Shown: positions 17,408 through 26,244, numbered from the stretch's first letter. The stretch is 44,130 nt of DNA from Hyphomicrobiales bacterium (GCA_028280515.1 JANQLP010000014.1:1-44130), one strand, 5' to 3'. Numbers and translations are program-made. Notes: a model not told the origin generated them from the letters alone.

Positions 17408-19261
17408 TTACTTCACCGACGCGAGTTTTGACGCGGACACGTCGTCCCACCACCAGATTGTCGGGAAACCGACCGACTGCGAGGGAAGCATTTTCGGATG
17501 CCCGAAACGGTCCCAATAGGCAACGCGTGCGTAGGGGATATACCACTGCGGCACCACATAGTTGTTCCACAGCAGAACCCGGTCGAGGGCATGGGTCGCC
17601 GCCACCAGCTCGGCACGGTCCTCGGCGAAAATGATCTTGTCGATCAGCTTGTCGACCGCCGGGTTCTTGATGCCGATCAGATTTCGGCTGCCATCCTTGT
17701 CCGCGGCAGCGGAGCCCCAGAAATCACGCTGTTCGTTTCCCGGCGATTGCGATTGGGGGAAGCTGGCGACGATGATGTCGAAGTCAAAGGTATCGAGACG
17801 CCGCCGATACTGCGGCACGTCGACCACCCGCATCGACGTCTTGATTCCGAGGCGCTCCAGATTGCGCATGTAGGGCTGTACGATACGCTCAAACAGCGGG
17901 GAGACCAGCAGGAAGTCGGCGCTCATCTGCTCACCGGTCTTCTTGTTGACGAGTTTGCGGTCCCTCACTTCCCATCCTGCCTCGTCGAAGAGTTTGGTGG
18001 CTTTGCGCAGGTTCCCGCGCATGCGGCCTGTTCCATCGGTCTTGGGGTTGGCGTAGGGCTGGGTGAAGACCTCCGGCGGAATCTCGTCCTTCACTTCGGT
18101 CAGGATCTCCAACTCGCGCCCCTCGGGCACACCGGACGACGCAAGCTCCGTATTCTGGAAATAGCTCGATGTCCGTTCATACTGGTCATAGAACAGGTTT
18201 CTCTTGGCCCACTCGAAGTCGAACGCATAATTGAAGGCCCGGCGCACGCGCGGGTCCTTGAACTGATCGCGGCGCAAATTGAATACGAACGCCTGCATCG
18301 GCTGGCCGCGCTTGAGCTTGATGCGTTCGCGCTTGACCCAGCCATTTTTCGCGGCCCTGAAATCGTAGGCAGTGGCCCAGTTCTTCGCGCTGTTGTCGCG
18401 ATAGAAGTCCAGCTTGTCAGCCTTGAACGCTTCGAAGGCGACGGTCGTATCACGGAAATACTCGTACCGAATCTCGTCGAAATTGTCTTTGCCCGCCTTG
18501 ACCGGCAGGTCGGCGCCCCAATAGTCGTCGACGCGCTCGTAGGTGATCGACCGGCCGGTATTCACGTCCTTGACGCGATAGGGGCCTGAGCCAAGCGGGG
18601 GCTCGAGGGTCGTCTTGGTGATGTCTCGCGGATTGCCGTCAGCGTCTTTGCCGGTCCAGTAGTGTTTCGGCAGGATCGTGAGCTCACCGACGATGAACGG
18701 CAGTTCCCGGTTGTCCTTCACGTCGAAGCGGAACGTGACCTCCCGATCTCCGGTCTTTTCCACCTTCGCGACGTTTTTGTAGTACTGGGCGTAGAAGGGA
18801 TGCCCCTTCTTCAGCGCATCCATCGAGAAAATCACATCTTCGGGCGTGACCGGCTTGCCGTCATGCCAGCGCGCACCCTCGCGCAGTTTGAAGGTGGCGG
18901 AACTGTAATCGTCCGGGTAGCTGATCGACTCGGCCAGCAGAGCGTAAGCCGTACCCGGCTCGTCGAGGCTCTGTTCGAACAGGTTTTCGTAGATGAAGCC
19001 GACGCCGGCCGCTGGATCGCCCCTCAGAATGAACGGGTTAAGACTGTTGAAGGTGCCCGTTGCCGAGAGCCGGACCTTGCCGCCCTTCGGCGCGTCCGGA
19101 TTGACGTAGTCGAAATGCTTGAAACCGGGGGGGTATCTGGGCTCGCCGATCAGCGAAAGCGCATGGTGCCGCTCAGGCTCCGCATGAAGCGCGGGAGCAA
19201 GGATGAGGACAGCAAGAACCGCGAGTGCGGCATGCAGAACACGGGGAACACGCAAAGCCAT
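17408..19261 (-). CDS. Periplasmic peptide-binding protein, YejA family (copy 2)
   Basis: Predicted 617-residue paralogue of the following gene, sharing the opening HHALSLIGEPRYPPGFKHFDYVNPDAPKGG and the motif RVRRAFNYAFDFEWAKR. Signal peptide: residues 1-27, hydrophobic AALAVLAVLILAPALHA, cleavage LHA-EP. It is the first gene of the leftward transporter operon, so the promoter should lie in the 326-base gap to its right. Two tandem YejA proteins feeding one permease are known from S. meliloti; divergence between the copies implies different ligand ranges, which is inference. Confidence 0.9.
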   Translation of the reverse strand: MALRVPRVLHAALAVLAVLILAPALHAEPERHHALSLIGEPRYPPGFKHFDYVNPDAPKGGKVRLSATGTFNSLNPFILRGDPAAGVGFIYENLFEQSLDEPGTAYALLAESISYPDDYSSATFKLREGARWHDGKPVTPEDVIFSMDALKKGHPFYAQYYKNVAKVEKTGDREVTFRFDVKDNRELPFIVGELTILPKHYWTGKDADGNPRDITKTTLEPPLGSGPYRVKDVNTGRSITYERVDDYWGADLPVKAGKDNFDEIRYEYFRDTTVAFEAFKADKLDFYRDNSAKNWATAYDFRAAKNGWVKRERIKLKRGQPMQAFVFNLRRDQFKDPRVRRAFNYAFDFEWAKRNLFYDQYERTSSYFQNTELASSGVPEGRELEILTEVKDEIPPEVFTQPYANPKTDGTGRMRGNLRKATKLFDEAGWEVRDRKLVNKKTGEQMSADFLLVSPLFERIVQPYMRNLERLGIKTSMRVVDVPQYRRRLDTFDFDIIVASFPQSQSPGNEQRDFWGSAAADKDGSRNLIGIKNPAVDKLIDKIIFAEDRAELVAATHALDRVLLWNNYVVPQWYIPYARVAYWDRFGHPKMLPSQSVGFPTIWWWDDVSASKLASVK

Positions 19262-19587
19262 ATTTCATAAGCCCCAACTGTTTGGCCACAAGACGCGGCA
19301 GCCCGGACACCCGTTACCGGGTTCGAACTTAACATGACGTCCGCGCGCTCCACCGCCAAATTAAATAATCGTTAGAACGGCTGCGGTTTCAAGGGGTCGG
19401 CGGGGGTGCGGGGCTGTCCGACTGTGCACGGAGAACCAGGAACAATTCGGCGCGTGGCCGCGTTGCATATCAGCGTTCACAGAAGACGGTCCGAGCGAAA
19501 TCACGTCGGTCCCGGGATCGGCCGCCGGCATGGCCAGGGTCTGCGGGCCACAGGGTTCGGCAGAGGCGACTTCCGCCGGCGTGCCCG
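19262..19587. other. Non-coding gap upstream of the Yej-type operon
   Basis: There is no credible gene in these 326 bases. Close to the operon start is an inverted repeat ACCCG-TTAC-CGGGT (19309-19322), about 50-60 bases upstream of the first YejA codon, which could be an operator or a leader hairpin. Around 19360-19375 is an AT-rich island (AAATTAAATAATCG) in otherwise GC-rich DNA, a plausible position for the leftward promoter, but I could not fit a convincing -35/-10 pair. The right part holds nothing I can name, and no clear T-tailed terminator for the cytochrome gene. Confidence 0.4.
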
Positions 19588-20220
19588 TTACGGCTTTTGC
19601 TCCTGGGCCGCGGCCTCCTTGTCTTCCGGTTTGGCTTCCCCGCTCTGCTCTTCAGGTTGCGCCTCTTCCTTCGGCTTGGCTTCTGGGAGCGGCGGCCTCT
19701 CGTCGCTGTACTCGCGCAAATACAGGATCAGATCGGCGCGCTGGTCCGGCCTCTTGATGCCGGCGAAGGCCATTTTCGTGCCGCTGATGAAACCCTTCGG
19801 GTTAGCAATGAACGCATCCAGCGCCTCATAGTCCCAGGTGCCGCCCTTTTCTTTCAATGCGTTTGAGTAGGCGAAACCGTCCACGGCGCCAAGCTCGCTG
19901 CCGACCATGCCGTAGAGATTCGGTCCGATCTTGTTCGCACCGCCTTGGTCAAACGTATGGCAGGCGACGCACTTCTTGGCGACCCGCTCGCCCTTGCCGG
20001 CATCGGCGCTTGCCAACAGAACGGCCAGGTCCACTTTTTCCTCCGGTTCGGCCTGCGCCGCCGCCTGTTCGCCGCCGCCTTCCGTGACTGCCACGACGTA
20101 GCCCGGCTTCTCCGGCGCATGCGCCCGGAAGAACAGGTCTGTTGCTGTCTTTGCGCCGAAGAGAATCAACAGCGCAAACAGCACCGCCCCGGCAATCTTG
20201 TTGAGTTCAAAAGCATCCAT
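19588..20220 (-). CDS. Membrane-anchored class I cytochrome c (CycM/c552-like)
   Basis: Predicted 210-residue protein. An uncleaved N-terminal anchor (IAGAVLFALLILFGAKTATDLF) is followed by a ~40-residue Ala/Glu linker and one cytochrome c domain: heme-binding CVACH (Cys84, Cys87, His88), the conserved KIGPNLYG, and the axial Met150 in SGTKMAF. The C-terminal 35 residues are a Glu/Lys/Pro/Ala-rich tail. Alphaproteobacterial CycM-type proteins carry electrons between the bc1 complex and aa3 oxidase at the periplasmic face. I chose the ATG at 20220 because the membrane anchor begins there; the frame is open further upstream. Divergent from kdsB. Confidence 0.9.
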   Translation of the reverse strand: MDAFELNKIAGAVLFALLILFGAKTATDLFFRAHAPEKPGYVVAVTEGGGEQAAAQAEPEEKVDLAVLLASADAGKGERVAKKCVACHTFDQGGANKIGPNLYGMVGSELGAVDGFAYSNALKEKGGTWDYEALDAFIANPKGFISGTKMAFAGIKRPDQRADLILYLREYSDERPPLPEAKPKEEAQPEEQSGEAKPEDKEAAAQEQKP

Positions 20221-20363
20221 AAGGGGCCGCTCCCAATAATGTGCGTCGGCATCATGTCGTGAAGACCGCGCCGAATATAGAGTTTTGGCGCGCTGTTGCA
20301 ACTGGCAGCTGACGCGGATATTGCGGTACCACGAAATGCCGCACGCGCAAACGGGAACGGCTC

Positions 20364-21107
20364 ATGTCGCAAACACTGATCGTGATTCCCGCCCGGCTTC
20401 ACGCCAGCAGGCTTCCGGGCAAGCCGCTCAAGGATATCGGTGGCGAGCCGATGATCGCGCATGTCTGGCGCCGGGCCGCGGAGGCGGACGCGGGGCGGGT
20501 TGTCGTGGCGACCGACGCCAGGGAGATAGCAGATGCCGTCAGCCAAGCCGGCGGCGAGGCGGTGATGACCCGGACGGACCATGAAAGCGGGACGGACCGC
20601 GTGTTCGAAGCCGCCGAGACGGTCGACCCGGAGCGCACGTGCGACGTGGTCGTCAACCTGCAGGGTGACTTGCCCACCCTCGACCCGCATCTGATTACGG
20701 CCTGCATCAAACCGCTTGGCGACGATGCGTGCGATATCGCGACCCTCGCGGCGGAGATCGTCGATGAAGCGGAGCGGGAGGACCCGCACGTGGTCAAGGT
20801 CGTCGGAACGCGCGGCTCGGGCGCCGGTCCGTTGCGGGCATTGTATTTCACGCGCGCGACGGCGCCGTACGGCGAAGGGCCGCTCTATCATCACATCGGC
20901 ATTTACGCGTTCCGGCGCCCGGTGCTCGCACGATTCGTATCGCTGCCGCACTCCGAACTCGAACACCGCGAAAAGCTGGAACAGCTGCGCGCTCTGGAGG
21001 CGGGCATGCACATCGATGTTGCGCTCGTTGACACGGTGCCGGTGGGCGTCGATACTCCCGCCGACCTTGAACGGGCGAGGGCGATCCTGTCTTCGCAGGG
21101 CCGTTAG
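20364..21107 (+). CDS. kdsB: 3-deoxy-manno-octulosonate cytidylyltransferase
   Basis: Predicted 247-residue enzyme that makes CMP-Kdo from CTP and Kdo, the activated sugar for the inner core of lipopolysaccharide. The N-terminus [15 protein letters not shown] is the family signature for nucleotide binding; [10 protein letters not shown] (~72-81) and VNLQGDLP (~95-102) are typical active-site segments, though the latter usually reads [18 protein letters not shown] and [11 protein letters not shown] follow at the expected places. Length matches the family. It is followed after 63 bases by the prephenate dehydratase gene in the same direction. Confidence 0.95.
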   Translation: MSQTLIVIPARLHASRLPGKPLKDIGGEPMIAHVWRRAAEADAGRVVVATDAREIADAVSQAGGEAVMTRTDHESGTDRVFEAAETVDPERTCDVVVNLQGDLPTLDPHLITACIKPLGDDACDIATLAAEIVDEAEREDPHVVKVVGTRGSGAGPLRALYFTRATAPYGEGPLYHHIGIYAFRRPVLARFVSLPHSELEHREKLEQLRALEAGMHIDVALVDTVPVGVDTPADLERARAILSSQGR

Positions 21108-21170
21108 GGTTTCTTCGCGATTTTGCTCCCGTATTCCAGAAGTCTGTGCAATTCAGGACGTCATTGAACG

Positions 21171-22055
21171 ATGACTGAACCAGTCAACAATATGATTGCT
21201 TTCCAGGGCGAGCCCGGCGCGCACTCGCACGCCGCCTGCCTGCATGCCTATCCGGATATGGAACCGATCGCATGCCCGACGTTCGAGGACGCGCTTGCGG
21301 CGGTGAAATCGGGCCGGGCCCGCTACGCGATGATCCCGATTGAGAATTCGGTCGCCGGCCGGGTCGCGGATATCCATCACTTACTGCCCGAAGCCGACCT
21401 GTACATCGTCAACGAGCAGTTCGAGCGCATCCGCCATCAACTGCTCGGCTTGCCGGGAACGAATCTGGACCAGCTGAAGCGCGCGCTGAGCCACACGCAT
21501 GCCCTGGGGCAGTGCCGCAAGATCATTCAGGAGTTGGGTCTGAAGGCGGTGCGCGAAGCCGACACCGCGGGATCGGCACGGATTGTGAAGGAGGAGGGCG
21601 ACGCGACGCAGGCGGCCATCGCTTCCAAGCTCGCCTCGGAGATCTACGGGCTGGAGGTTCTGAAAAGCGATATTGAGGACGCGTCCCACAACACCACGCG
21701 GTTCGTCGTCCTGTCCGCCGAGCCCGAGGATGCCGACCATGAATCCGGCCCCGTCATCACCACGTTCATATTCCGCGTGCGCAACGTTCCGGCGGCGCTG
21801 TACAAGGCGCTCGGCGGGTTCGCCACCAATGGCGTGAACATGACGAAACTCGAATCCTACCAGCTCGAAGGTTCGTTCAACGCCACCATGTTCCACGCCG
21901 ACATCGAGGGCCATCCGAGCGACAGGAACGTGCGGCTTGCCCTTGAGGAGCTCTCGTTCTTTTCCTCCGAGGTGAAGGTGCTCGGCACCTACCCGTCGAA
22001 TCCGTACAGGGAAGAGCTGGAGAAGCTCAGCGCCACGCGTAACCCTCAGGCCTGA
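21171..22055 (+). CDS. pheA: Prephenate dehydratase with ACT domain
   Basis: Predicted 294-residue enzyme converting prephenate to phenylpyruvate in phenylalanine synthesis. The catalytic domain (~1-185) has IPIENSVAGRV and the TRF motif (NTTRFVVLS), and the DTAGSA-like segment. A C-terminal ACT domain (~195-280) carries ESYQLEGSFNATMF, the variant of the ESRP region that binds phenylalanine for feedback control. There is no chorismate mutase domain. The family standing alone in Hyphomicrobiales is of this length. The kdsB-pheA order is common in this order of bacteria. Confidence 0.94.
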   Translation: MTEPVNNMIAFQGEPGAHSHAACLHAYPDMEPIACPTFEDALAAVKSGRARYAMIPIENSVAGRVADIHHLLPEADLYIVNEQFERIRHQLLGLPGTNLDQLKRALSHTHALGQCRKIIQELGLKAVREADTAGSARIVKEEGDATQAAIASKLASEIYGLEVLKSDIEDASHNTTRFVVLSAEPEDADHESGPVITTFIFRVRNVPAALYKALGGFATNGVNMTKLESYQLEGSFNATMFHADIEGHPSDRNVRLALEELSFFSSEVKVLGTYPSNPYREELEKLSATRNPQA

Positions 22056-22378
22056 GCACGCACGGTCCAAATCCGCTTTGTCCGGCCTTTCCCCGCAGCG
22101 CATGTCCCGTTTGCGCGGTCCGGCCGTGATCCCGTTTTGTTGAACGCTTGTTTGCTCTCGACCATTTGATCGAGACTCCGGCGCAATGTGGCTGAGGACG
22201 CGACGCGGCACGTGGCGGTTTCATTCGCCTGGGACACCATCACGGCCTGGTAATAGCCAGGTGAGACCCCGTCGAGAGATGTCCGGTTGTCACGGCGTGG
22301 TCATCAAGTGTGACCAGGCGCGGCAGATCGGGCGACTATATCGAAAGGACCGGGGATCACCCTAACCAGGAGGCTCTC
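22056..22378. other. Non-coding gap with three small hairpins
   Basis: These 323 bases separate pheA from a small secreted-protein gene. Three perfect inverted repeats are visible: TCTCGA-(8)-TCGAGA at 22156-22175, CCTGG-TAATAG-CCAGG at 22246-22261, and TGGTCA-(7)-TGACCA at 22298-22316. None has a T-tail, so they are not obvious terminators. CTATAT at 22336-22341 resembles the alphaproteobacterial -10 element; the nearest -35-like TGAC is 21 bases upstream, too far for a standard spacer. The last hairpin could be an operator or part of a leader. Confidence 0.4.
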
Positions 22379-22741
22379 ATGAAAGCAAAAGCCCTAACAC
22401 TATCGGTCCTGTCTGCGGGCGCGATCCTGTTCGCGCCAGCCGTGGCCTCTGCTGGAGCGCAGTTGGTCACCCCGGCAGTGGTTCTGAGCCAGACGCTGAA
22501 CGCGAAGGGCACGGCCACACCGGTATATTACAGATATGGCAAATCCAAACGCGGCGGCTTTCGGCTGCACTTCGGCGGAATCCGCGGTGGCTACCATCGG
22601 CATCGTGGCTTCGGAAAATACAAATTCGGCCGAAGGGGAATCTACCGTAGTCCATACTATGGCTATGGACGGTACCGCCCATACTCCTATGGCCACGGTT
22701 TCCGCGGCCACGGTGCCTTTGGACGGTATGGCGGCAGCTAA
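22379..22741 (+). CDS. Small secreted Gly/Tyr/Arg-rich protein
   Basis: Predicted 120-residue exported protein of unknown function. Signal peptide: MKAKALTLSVLSAGAILF then cleavage near ASA-GA. The mature part is low-complexity from about residue 55 on, dominated by Gly, Tyr, Arg, Phe and His (RGGYHRHRGFGKYKFGRR), with no cysteine. The start is well supported by AGGAGG at 22368-22373, 5 bases before the ATG; an upstream in-frame ATG at 22310 has no such site. Similar small exported proteins are common in Hyphomicrobiales but have no assigned role. Confidence 0.7.
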   Translation: MKAKALTLSVLSAGAILFAPAVASAGAQLVTPAVVLSQTLNAKGTATPVYYRYGKSKRGGFRLHFGGIRGGYHRHRGFGKYKFGRRGIYRSPYYGYGRYRPYSYGHGFRGHGAFGRYGGS

Positions 22742-22826
22742 AACGCTGACCTCCCATCGCGTGCCAATCGGCTGCAGATTGAAAACAGGCCGGGGCGGTT
22801 TCACCTGAATTCGCCCCGGCGTGCGT

Positions 22827-23792
22827 TCATTCCAACTCCACGAAGCTCTTGATCAGGGCGTACGCGATGGAATGGGAACCGGGCACGGTGAAACCTTCCG
22901 GGTGCGTCTCGGTGAGCATTTGCCGTATCTCTTCGCGCGTGAACCAGCGCGCGTCATAGAGCTCTTCTTCTTCGAGAGAGAGGTCGGTCGTCAGCGCTTC
23001 GGCCCAGCAACCGACCATCAGAAGGTGCGGAAACGGCCACGGCTGGCTCGCGAGATAGGTGACATCGCCGATTTCGACGCCGGTTTCCTCGCGCATTTCG
23101 CGGCGCACGCACGCTTCGATGTCCTCGCCTGGTTCCACGAAGCCTGCCAGCGTTGAATAGAATTTGTGAGCGTAGCGCTTGTGATGGCCGAGCAGACAGC
23201 GCTCTCCGTCGGTGATGAGTACGATGACGGCCGGGTCCGCGCGCGGATAGAATTCCTGACCGCAGGCCCAGCACCTCCGCCGCCAGCCGGCATCCTTGCT
23301 GCGTGTCTTCCCGCCGCACCGTCCGCAGCATTTTGCGATTGCGTGCCAGGCGGCAAGGGCGCGGGCGACACCGGCGAGCGAGAGATCTTCCGGCGACAAA
23401 TCCCCCTGCATGGCGAGCGAGCGGAGATCGACCAGCGGCTTAAGGGATTCGGCGCCGCCCGGAACGTTGGCCGCCTCGGCGGAACTGAGGGAAACGGCGA
23501 AGATTGTGACGTCGTCCTCATTCTCATTGCAGCCGAGCAGAAAAGTGTCATTCAGGTCGACGCCGAGCGCCTCGATCTGCTCCGCCGTGTACCAGCGAAG
23601 CTTCGTCCCGGACTTGTCGCGTGCCGAATCGACCGCAAGGGAGAGGTCAACAAGCAGCAGAAAGCGGGTTTTCGCGTCGTTCAGACGGCCTTTGACCCAG
23701 TCCTTATCCGCGCGTTTTTCGGCCATGCGGTTGAGGGTTTGCGCGGTGCCGATACGGGGACTGGGAAAACTCTCTCGGTCGGGCGGGCTCAT
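22827..23792 (-). CDS. nudC: NADH pyrophosphatase NudC (Nudix, zinc ribbon)
   Basis: Predicted 321-residue Nudix hydrolase that splits NAD(H) to NMN(H) and AMP and, in E. coli, removes NAD caps from RNA. It has an N-terminal NUDIX-like domain, a four-Cys zinc ribbon (CGRCGGK ... CWACGQ, around 163-185), a complete Nudix box (GFVEPGEDIEACVRREMREETG) and the NADH-specificity segment SQPWPFP. After that segment E. coli-type enzymes have Q-S, here H-L. The length is longer than E. coli NudC (257) but usual in alphaproteobacteria, which carry the extra N-terminal domain. Confidence 0.93.
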   Translation of the reverse strand: MSPPDRESFPSPRIGTAQTLNRMAEKRADKDWVKGRLNDAKTRFLLLVDLSLAVDSARDKSGTKLRWYTAEQIEALGVDLNDTFLLGCNENEDDVTIFAVSLSSAEAANVPGGAESLKPLVDLRSLAMQGDLSPEDLSLAGVARALAAWHAIAKCCGRCGGKTRSKDAGWRRRCWACGQEFYPRADPAVIVLITDGERCLLGHHKRYAHKFYSTLAGFVEPGEDIEACVRREMREETGVEIGDVTYLASQPWPFPHLLMVGCWAEALTTDLSLEEEELYDARWFTREEIRQMLTETHPEGFTVPGSHSIAYALIKSFVELE

Positions 23793-23908
23793 TGAAGGAT
23801 CAGGAAAGGCTGAGGTCGGGCGTCATAGGATACCACGCGAGGTTAGGACACAAGGACCATTTGTCGCGTTTCTGTGTTGCCGGCCCGTCCCCAATGACGC
23901 GCGCGGCA

Positions 23909-23937
23909 CTTGCCACCGCGACCCCATAAGCTGATAT
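23909..23937 (+). promoter_or_regulatory. Probable sigma-70 promoter of the SRP RNA
   Basis: CTTGCC (23909-23914), 17 bases, then TGATAT (23932-23937) matches the alphaproteobacterial housekeeping consensus CTTGAC-N17-CTATAT closely. The predicted start, about 7-9 bases downstream, coincides with the 5' end of the SRP RNA, which independently supports it. Confidence 0.72.
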
Positions 23938-23945
23938 AAGGACCT

Positions 23946-24043
23946 CGGGAGGTTGGCGGCAGACGTGTCTCTCGCCAACCGGGTCAGATCCGGAAGGAAG
24001 CAGCCCTAACGAGTTCGGCGCGGGTTGCATGTCCAGCCTCCCA
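23946..24043 (+). ncRNA. ffs: Small signal recognition particle RNA (4.5S)
   Basis: About 97 bases with the universally conserved SRP RNA apical part GGTCAGATCCGGAAGGAAGC followed by AGCCCTAACG, which binds the Ffh M domain. The ends pair: GGGAGGTTGG (23947-23956) with CCAGCCTCCC (24033-24042), with one G-U pair. The RNA forms the SRP that targets membrane proteins co-translationally. Location just upstream of dnaX is normal for Hyphomicrobiales. Exact ends are accurate to a few bases only. Confidence 0.95.
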
Positions 24044-24103
24044 CTTGATCTTTCAGGGTTTGGCCACGCCCCGCATTCAGCCGGCCCCGCAGAGTTAGAT
24101 GTG

Positions 24104-25864
24104 ATGGCCAAGCGCACCAGCAGCCCGACATCCAAGGAGCAGGCCCCGCAGCAGAAAGGCGGCGCCTACGCCGTTCTGGCGCGCAAGTACCGGCCGAATA
24201 CGTTCGACGAGCTTATCGGCCAGGATGCCATGGTGCGCACGCTTACCAACGCGTTCGCCTCAGGACGTATCGCCCAAGCCTATATGCTGACGGGCGTGCG
24301 CGGGGTGGGCAAGACCACAACCGCGCGCATCCTGGCCCGCGCTCTCAATTACGAAACCGGAGATATCGACGAGCCCACCATCGACATGAAGGCGATGGGA
24401 GCCCATTGCGAGGCGATCATGGAATCGCGGCACGTCGACGTGCTGGAGATGGACGCGGCCTCGCACACCGGCATCGACGATATTCGCGAGATCATCGAGA
24501 GCGCGCGTTACAAACCGGTCGCGGCGCGCATGAAGGTCTACATCATCGACGAAGTGCATATGCTGTCGAAGGCGGCGTTCAACGGCCTGCTCAAGACGCT
24601 CGAGGAGCCGCCGGATCACGTCCGGTTCATCTTCGCGACGACCGAGGTGCGCAAGGTTCCGGTCACCGTGCTGTCGCGTTGCCAGCGCTTTGACCTGAGG
24701 CGCGTCGATGTCGAGACGCTGCGCGATCATTTCGCCAGGGTGGCCGGACTTGAGAGCGCGTCGGTGGAAGATGACGCGCTGACCCTGATCGCCCGCGCGG
24801 CCGAAGGCTCGGTGCGTGACGGCCTGTCCATTCTCGATCAGGCCATCGCCCATGGCGCAGACGGCGTGACCGGCGCGGATGTGCGCGCCATGCTCGGTCT
24901 TGCCGACCGCGGCCGCGTATTCGAATTGCTCGACATCCTGTTCCGCGGAGACGCGAAGGGTGCGTTGAACGGTCTGCGCGAGCTGTACGAAGAAGGCGCC
25001 GAGCCGGTTCAGATCATCGCCGACCTCGCGGAAGCCGTTCATGTCGTGACACGCATCGCCGCCGCTGGAAAGGATGCGGCAGACCCGACCCTGAGCGAGG
25101 CGGAGCGCACCAGCGCGGAAGAGCTGGCCGAACGCCTCGACATGGGCATTCTCGCCCGCGCGTGGCAGGTGTTGCTCAAGGGTCTCGAAGAGGCAGGTTC
25201 GGCACCGCAGCCCCTGACCGCCGCCGAGATGGTGCTGATCCGGCTTGCCTACATGGCTGACCTGCCCTCCCCAAGTGACCTGGCGCGGGTACTTGAAGGC
25301 GGTCAGGGCGAGCCCCGGGGCAATGGCGGCGCGTCAAGAGCCGCCTCGCTTCCGCAGCCGGCGCCGGCTTCACGCGGGCAGGGCACGGCGCAGGCCCGGT
25401 CAGTTGCGGCGCGTGAGCCAGATCCCGAGTTCGATACCCAGGCCGCGACGAAAGCGCAGCTTCATCTTCAGAGCTTCGAAGACGTCATTGCGCTTTTTGC
25501 GGAGAAACGCGAACCCATGCTGTGCCACGCGCTGGAGAACGTGGTGCGCCTTGTCCGCTTTGCGCCGCGTAACATCGAGATCAACCTTCTGGAGGGTGCG
25601 CCGCGCACGCTGCCCAACGATCTGCGGTCGAAACTGTCCGAGTGGACGGGCGAGCAGTGGATGATCGTGGTTTCGGACGAGACGGGCGGCACGACTGTTG
25701 CCGAACAGCGTCAGGCGCGGGAAAAGGAGGAAGCGGCGCGCAAGGCGCGTGAAATCGAGGAGTTGAAACAGCATCCGGCCGTTGACAAATTGTTCGAGTA
25801 TTTTCCGGATGCGGAAATCCGCGACGTCCGCGATCTGGACCCCACAGACGACACAGAGAGCTGA
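24104..25864 (+). CDS. dnaX: DNA polymerase III subunits gamma/tau
   Basis: Predicted 586-residue clamp-loader ATPase. Walker A is GVRGVGKTT, Walker B IDEVHML, and the SRC motif (LSRCQRFDLR) supplies the arginine finger. Domain III follows, then a ~90-residue Ala/Gly/Pro/Gln-rich linker and a tau-type C-terminal domain that binds the polymerase. The zinc module between the Walker motifs has lost most of its cysteines (only GAHC remains of the four). I saw no convincing slippery heptamer for a short gamma product. The frame opens inside the SRP RNA, but ATG at 24104 begins the conserved protein (a GTG lies one codon earlier). Probably cotranscribed with ybaB and recR. Confidence 0.95.
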   Translation: MAKRTSSPTSKEQAPQQKGGAYAVLARKYRPNTFDELIGQDAMVRTLTNAFASGRIAQAYMLTGVRGVGKTTTARILARALNYETGDIDEPTIDMKAMGAHCEAIMESRHVDVLEMDAASHTGIDDIREIIESARYKPVAARMKVYIIDEVHMLSKAAFNGLLKTLEEPPDHVRFIFATTEVRKVPVTVLSRCQRFDLRRVDVETLRDHFARVAGLESASVEDDALTLIARAAEGSVRDGLSILDQAIAHGADGVTGADVRAMLGLADRGRVFELLDILFRGDAKGALNGLRELYEEGAEPVQIIADLAEAVHVVTRIAAAGKDAADPTLSEAERTSAEELAERLDMGILARAWQVLLKGLEEAGSAPQPLTAAEMVLIRLAYMADLPSPSDLARVLEGGQGEPRGNGGASRAASLPQPAPASRGQGTAQARSVAAREPDPEFDTQAATKAQLHLQSFEDVIALFAEKREPMLCHALENVVRLVRFAPRNIEINLLEGAPRTLPNDLRSKLSEWTGEQWMIVVSDETGGTTVAEQRQAREKEEAARKAREIEELKQHPAVDKLFEYFPDAEIRDVRDLDPTDDTES

Positions 25865-25901
25865 TACTCTGAATGCCGGTTGCAGAGAGGCAAGGCACGA
25901 C

Positions 25902-26222
25902 ATGAAGAACTTCACGAACATGATGAAGCAGGCGCAGGAGCTGCAGGGACGTATGCAGCAAATGCAGTCGGAACTGGACGAACTTGAATGCAAGGGGACG
26001 TCCGGCGCCGGGTTGGTTACCGTCACGCTCAACGGCAAGGGTGAGATGAAGGGGCTCGATATCGACGCCTCATTGATCAAGCCCGACGAGGTCGAGATTC
26101 TGGAAGACCTGGTGGTCGCGGCTCATGCGGACGCCAAATCAAGAATGGAAGCCGAGCTTCAGGAAAAGATGAAGTCGATCACCGGAGACCTGCCGATCCC
26201 GCCGGGCATGAAGCTGTTCTAG
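25902..26222 (+). CDS. YbaB/EbfC family nucleoid-associated protein
   Basis: Predicted 106-residue homodimeric DNA-binding protein. The family pattern is clear: an N-terminal helix (NMMKQAQELQGRMQQMQSELDEL), a central beta sheet with VTVTLNGKGEMKGLDIDASL and a C-terminal helix, ending in GDLPIPPGMKLF, a typical YbaB end. It sits between dnaX and recR as in most bacteria, which supports a link to recombination or replication. The frame extends upstream into dnaX, but ATG at 25902 starts the conserved domain. Confidence 0.94.
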   Translation: MKNFTNMMKQAQELQGRMQQMQSELDELECKGTSGAGLVTVTLNGKGEMKGLDIDASLIKPDEVEILEDLVVAAHADAKSRMEAELQEKMKSITGDLPIPPGMKLF

Positions 26223-26244
26223 GCTGCGGGTTTGACGCTTTCGC

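Noticed and set aside
16690-18589. Long + strand frames antisense to the two YejA genes
   Set aside because: Both are shadows of well-supported binding-protein genes and lack start signals.
19309-19330. GGGTTCGAAC resembling a tRNA T-arm
   Set aside because: No acceptor stem, D-arm or anticodon arm can be formed around it.
25700-25760. A-rich stretch with GGAGG inside dnaX, as a possible programmed frameshift for a gamma product
   Set aside because: There is no proper slippery heptamer followed by a close stop; the Shine-Dalgarno-like run lies on the wrong side.
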